A stretch of 64,000 nucleotides of DNA. It comes from Parapristionchus giblindavisi (taxonomy: Eukaryota; Nematoda; Chromadorea; Rhabditida; Diplogasteridae). Below the pieces are notes generated by a model. It did no database searches, was not told the origin of the DNA, and worked only from the letters and a program-made list of their open reading frames with translations. Position 1 is the stretch's first letter, and every line of letters begins with the position of its first letter. Location: the NCBI GenBank assembly GCA_943737045.1, contig CALSFV010000347.1, positions 62,001 to 126,000 of the forward strand, given 5' to 3'. Below are positions 61,021 through 64,000 of this stretch, in pieces. Both the position numbers and the translations under genes were made by a program.

Positions 61021-61258
61021 ATGACATCCTTCTTGAGCACTTTGATGGCATAAACCTCATCTGATCCTTTCTTCTCAGCTAACATAACCTAAGGGAGGAG
61101 GGGAGTTATTGATTGATTGATTGATCTTTGATCTTTGTTCCTCAACCGTACCTTTCCGAATTAATCGTTTCCTAGTACTTTGATGGAAAGAGTATTTGGT
61201 CGATAAGAAGGAAGACTGGTAGATAGTGCTTCAACTTCTTTCACTTCTTCTAATTGCT
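61021..61258 (-). pseudogene. Novel-type protein kinase C exons, copy B, cut by the LINE
   Basis: Same two exons as 44351-44595, now 61152-61258 and 61021-61088, with the same TAA in the glycine loop. The second exon has lost its last seven bases (44351-44357 in copy A) and its donor to the LINE junction. The shared stop shows that the fragment was already dead before the segmental duplication. Confidence 0.88.
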
Positions 61259-62130
61259 CTGAATGAGATCAAAGATCAAAGATTAATCAATAATTTCAAA
61301 TAAGAATATTTAAAAAGAATCGTTAGAAATGAAAAATCTCTCCACTTTGTTCAATCTAAATTCTCACTTTTCCGCCGACGATTGATTCATCTTGATAAAC
61401 TGCAAACTGCTGATAAAAAATATGTTATGCAAATATATTTGATATGTCTAGCAGAAAAGCAAGTTACTTTTGAAACACTGCTAATAACAGATATCAGAAA
61501 CTTCATTGATTCGCCATGAAAAAAATGAAAGTGTAATGAAAGTGATATTGAGAAGTGAATATCAACTGTAGCTATTGTTCATGAATTTAAATGAATTTAG
61601 ATTATATGGGTTTTGAAAACTTTTACCAGATAGAAATTGAGCAAAGTATTTTTTGGTTAGTATAATAATTGAGGAGGATTTCCAAACTTTTCAGTTTTCC
61701 TCATTTCTTCTAAAACTTTCCCATTCGATAAGTACTACTAGAAAATACAGAAGTAGGAGATCGTACGAAATTGCATGATGTTTTCCGTATTTTTTCAATT
61801 TTTTTACCTTTAGTGGTTTTTTTCTTGAATCACTTAAGGGAGTTTCATGGAGCCAAGAAAGAAATATTATATGCACCAGAATTCGTGAAAATGACTGTTC
61901 CACAACAAGAGTAGGGCTCCCTATTAATCGACCAAACTAGAACAGAAATGGCATAAAAATCACCTTGTGAAATTTGAATTCATATTGAAAATCAGAATTT
62001 TTCCTTCTCCCTAAGCTGAAATCGGCAGTTTCGGTGAAATCTGTATTAGAGTTAAAGTAATGAAAGTATGGTTTTAAAGTAGGTTGTGTTAGAAAAGAAA
62101 CTATGTAAAGACTGACTATCTAGAGATAAA
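61259..62130. other. Rest of segmental copy B and spacer, nothing coding
   Basis: To 61,989 it is copy B. The 70-codon frame at 61691-61903 equals 45028-45240 but for one residue and has no recognised motif. Confidence 0.6.
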
Positions 62131-62133
62131 ATC

Positions 62134-62211
62134 GATCCAGTGTTTCGGCCCTGGTCCTAGACACTGGACCGGCCCGTGTGGGATGGGCCTCATCAGTAGG
62201 ATGACCCACAC
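62134..62211 (-). ncRNA. Hammerhead-ribozyme-like motif with permuted strand order
   Basis: On the minus strand the three conserved strands occur within 78 nt. Strand 1: TCCTA-CTGATGA-GGCCC (62201-62185). Strand 3: CCAGTGTC-TAGGA (62167-62155, cleavage expected after C at 62160). Strand 2: GGGCC-GAA-ACACTGG (62151-62137). Stem I (TCCTA/TAGGA), stem II (GGCCC/GGGCC) and stem III (GGTCCAGTGT/ACACTGGATC, one G-T) all pair, and the core CUGAUGA, GAAA and GUC is complete. Two outer hairpins present these strands: GTGTGGG/CCCACAC (62211-62205 with 62182-62176) and stem III itself. In known hammerheads the cyclic order is 1-2-3; here it is 1-3-2. A second GGGCC (62175-62171) can form a local stem II instead. 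Hammerheads are typical of Penelope-like element ends, which fits the neighbouring gene. Confidence 0.7.
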
Positions 62212-62531
62212 AGGATAGTTTTCAACAAAACGTTTTTCAAAGGAAAGAAGAAGAACTTGATAAGGTTAAAGAGTGAACGATTGAAAATTGATTGAGATTT
62301 CGCTACACAAATACTAATATTGTATACATAAAAGCAAGGATACATAATGAGGAAATGATCGTTTGATTGCCGTTTGTAAGTAGAGAGAGTGCGCGTCGCA
62401 TGTGTGAGAGAGTGTGGAGAAGTGAGAGAGCACTAGAGATTGATTGGTTGAGCGTGAGATGACTAGTGATCTACCTCTCTACCTCTGTTCTTGGTTTGCA
62501 TGTATGAACTTTGTACTTTTGATCTTTGTTA
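62212..62531. other. Spacer between reverse transcriptase and ribozyme motif
   Basis: About 320 bp, AT-rich with short GAGAGTG words at 62,380-62,430. In a Penelope-like element this would be 3' UTR/terminal repeat. No second copy of the ribozyme motif was found in the window. Confidence 0.5.
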
Positions 62532-63378
62532 TTACTCTTCATCTAAAACTTTTACACATATTTCAGCTTTCGTTTTTCCATATTTTAAACTAATTGCCGG
62601 GTTTTTATTTAGAACCTTGTAGATTCGTGGTCGAATAATGTGGAATGGGTATTCTCTTTTATAGAAATATTCAAATAATGACTTAACTCTTTCTTTAAAA
62701 CAGACAAAATTAGATGAATTACGATAAACTCGAAGTATTTCACCCGATAATGTATTCAAACCAATATACATTGGAATGTTTGAGTGATAGTGTGGATATC
62801 TAATGACTTCAAAACTGTAGTCTTCCGTCTTGTTGTAAAGTTTAGTAGTAGCTGTTCCATTGGATAATTCTATGCAGAGATCCAAAAATGCACATTTGTT
62901 AGCTTCACTATTTGTTTGTTCTAGAGTTAAGGACGGATGGTACATTTCTTTCGTCATTTCAATAAACTTTGAAGTATTCTCCGATATATGCAAAAGATCA
63001 TCTATGTATCTATATGTTTTATTTAATGAGTACGCTAGTGGATGATTCATTTTTACTTTCTTCTGTATATATTGGAACTCCATCGATGCTAGCGTAAGAT
63101 CAGCTATCTGAGGTGAAGCGTTGTTTCCCTGCGGAATGCCTTTATTTTGCTTATAATATACTCCTCCATAGTATGCGTAGCTATTATTTAAGATATATTC
63201 CAAAATAAGTTTTATATCATTTTTATGGTAGGATTTGCCAGATATGGAGCTATTAGTTTTGTCGTATCTGATATAATTTCCTTTAATTACTGTTATGTCC
63301 TTGGGCACAACACGTAGTAGAGTAGAGACTTTATTAACAGAGAGAAGTAATACCAACGTAGTAACGGGAAGAAACTAG
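62532..63378 (-). pseudogene. Penelope-like reverse transcriptase fragment
   Basis: The frame is open from just after a TAG (63378 side) to TAA at 62532; there is no ATG at the start. Motifs: YYKQNKGIPQGNNASPQIAD (motif B), TYRYIDDLLHI (motif C, YxDD-type), ANKCAFLDLCIEL, TTKLYNKTEDYSFEV, RYPHYHSNIPMYI. This order (FLDL block, then TKLY-K and SNIP) is that of Penelope-like and related YIDD reverse transcriptases rather than LINEs. Motif A with the first catalytic Asp is missing: it is either truncated away or in an unseen exon. The first ~20 residues (TLVLLLSVNKVSTLL) look unrelated. No GIY-YIG endonuclease is visible after it. Other low-copy YIDD retroelement families are possible. Confidence 0.8.
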
Positions 63379-63678
63379 ATAAGAATGACTATGGATAGTC
63401 AGGGATGACAATCCATAGAGATGGGAATAGGCTAGCAGTGATCTACCTCACACGCTAGACAACAATAGAACATGAGGGAATACCCTAGGTACAAAGAGTG
63501 GTACGCTAGGTCAGACTTGGGAGCGTACATAATACCTCCGCCATAAGATATGAACTAGGGCATATCTGACAAAACAATAAATATGTACATAATCATATAG
63601 TACAGGATCAATAATGTGATGAATTACATTAGGATTAAACGATCAATAATAGATGAAACAATAATGGATGAATACGAA

Positions 63679-63999
63679 TCAATATGATTGACCACTATTA
63701 GAGGCAATATTCATACGAGGTGGTGGGCATCTATTACGGGCTGGCCTTGTAGAACCGGATTTAACCACGGTAAGCTCAGGATTAGGCTTCTTGTTGTTCT
63801 CCACATTATTAGTGGGCACGACGACGGCATCAGCATCAACATCAATGACGACGGCATCAGCGGTAGACGGCGAGACGTTGCACTTGGCGGGCTCGACCTG
63901 GATGTTGCACTTGACGACGTTGTCTGCGGAAACATTAAAACTCTCCAGTAATACACTCAGAGGATCACAATCCTCAGTCCATCTTCTCTTCAATTGATT
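63679..63999 (-). CDS. Partial ORF entering from the right edge
   Basis: The frame is open from the window edge and ends at 63679. It reads NQLKRRWTEDCDPLSVLL, ESFNVSADNVVKCNIQ, VDADAVVVPTNNVENNKK and SGSTRPARNRCPPPRM. Same strand as and ~300 bp before the reverse transcriptase, so it may be the upstream ORF of that element, or an unrelated host exon. No family is recognised. Confidence 0.4.
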   Translation of the reverse strand, partial: NQLKRRWTEDCDPLSVLLESFNVSADNVVKCNIQVEPAKCNVSPSTADAVVIDVDADAVVVPTNNVENNKKPNPELTVVKSGSTRPARNRCPPPRMNIASNSGQSY

Positions 64000-64000
64000 C

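Larger units (their letters stand above)
53590..61989. repeat. Segmental duplication, copy B (with two insertions)
   Basis: The parts 53,590-53,637, 54,964-56,385 and 61,021-61,989 match 42,366-45,327. The inserts are the palindromic minisatellite and the LINE. The LINE insert replaces copy A's 43,840-44,357 (~518 bp) rather than simply adding to it. Confidence 0.92.

Noticed and set aside
63357..63560. A second ribozyme at the 5' side of the reverse transcriptase
   Set aside because: No CUGAUGA or CGAAA in the right arrangement on either strand.

Overview
The window looks like animal, most probably nematode, chromosomal DNA. It is AT-rich. The introns I can frame are short (46-51 bp in the gene at 45.8 kb) and end in TTTCAG or TTTAG. 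The 7-mers TACGGTA/TACCGTA and strings of GATCTTT are scattered through introns and spacers. Recognisable sequences are pieces of glycogen phosphorylase, a novel-type protein kinase C, CR1-like LINEs and a Penelope-like reverse transcriptase. The taxon is an inference. All gene models come from manual splicing: I required open frames, GT/AG borders and matching intron phase. No alignment or RNA evidence was available.

Layout. 1-3.6 kb is a satellite of about 245 bp with a 2,215-bp higher-order period. 3.9-4.3 kb holds two minus-strand exons. 5.6-8.0 kb is a foldback element with a decayed ORF, broken by a hAT-like MITE. 8-16 kb is mostly non-coding, with two more inverted-repeat elements; the second (13.4-16.0 kb) encloses a seven-exon minus-strand gene model. 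18.9-22.3 kb holds a frameshifted, partly duplicated glycogen phosphorylase pseudogene (minus).

24.0-37.6 kb is one long minus-strand gene model: 17 exons, all in phase, about 754 codons. It encodes a very acidic, Ser/Pro-rich protein with a short Ala/Leu/Pro repeat and a conserved-looking C-terminus. Its introns hold duplicated blocks, CT satellites and foldback elements. 37.9-42.4 kb is duplicated spacer around a large palindrome of 126-bp satellite.

45.8-52.7 kb is a plus-strand gene model for a signal-peptide, single-pass membrane protein (9 exons, 347 aa, or 224 aa if it ends early). Its introns carry two LINE pieces. Flanking it are two copies of a segmental duplication (42.4-45.3 and 53.6-62.0 kb), each with broken PKC exons. 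The second copy has gained a palindromic minisatellite and a full-length CR1-like LINE (56.4-61.0 kb, minus). ORF1 and ORF2 of that LINE are separated by one in-frame TAG.

62.1-63.4 kb carries a Penelope-like reverse transcriptase fragment (minus). About 320 bp beyond its end lie all three conserved strands of a hammerhead ribozyme, in an order that none of the three known circular permutations has. I regard this as the most novel item in the window.
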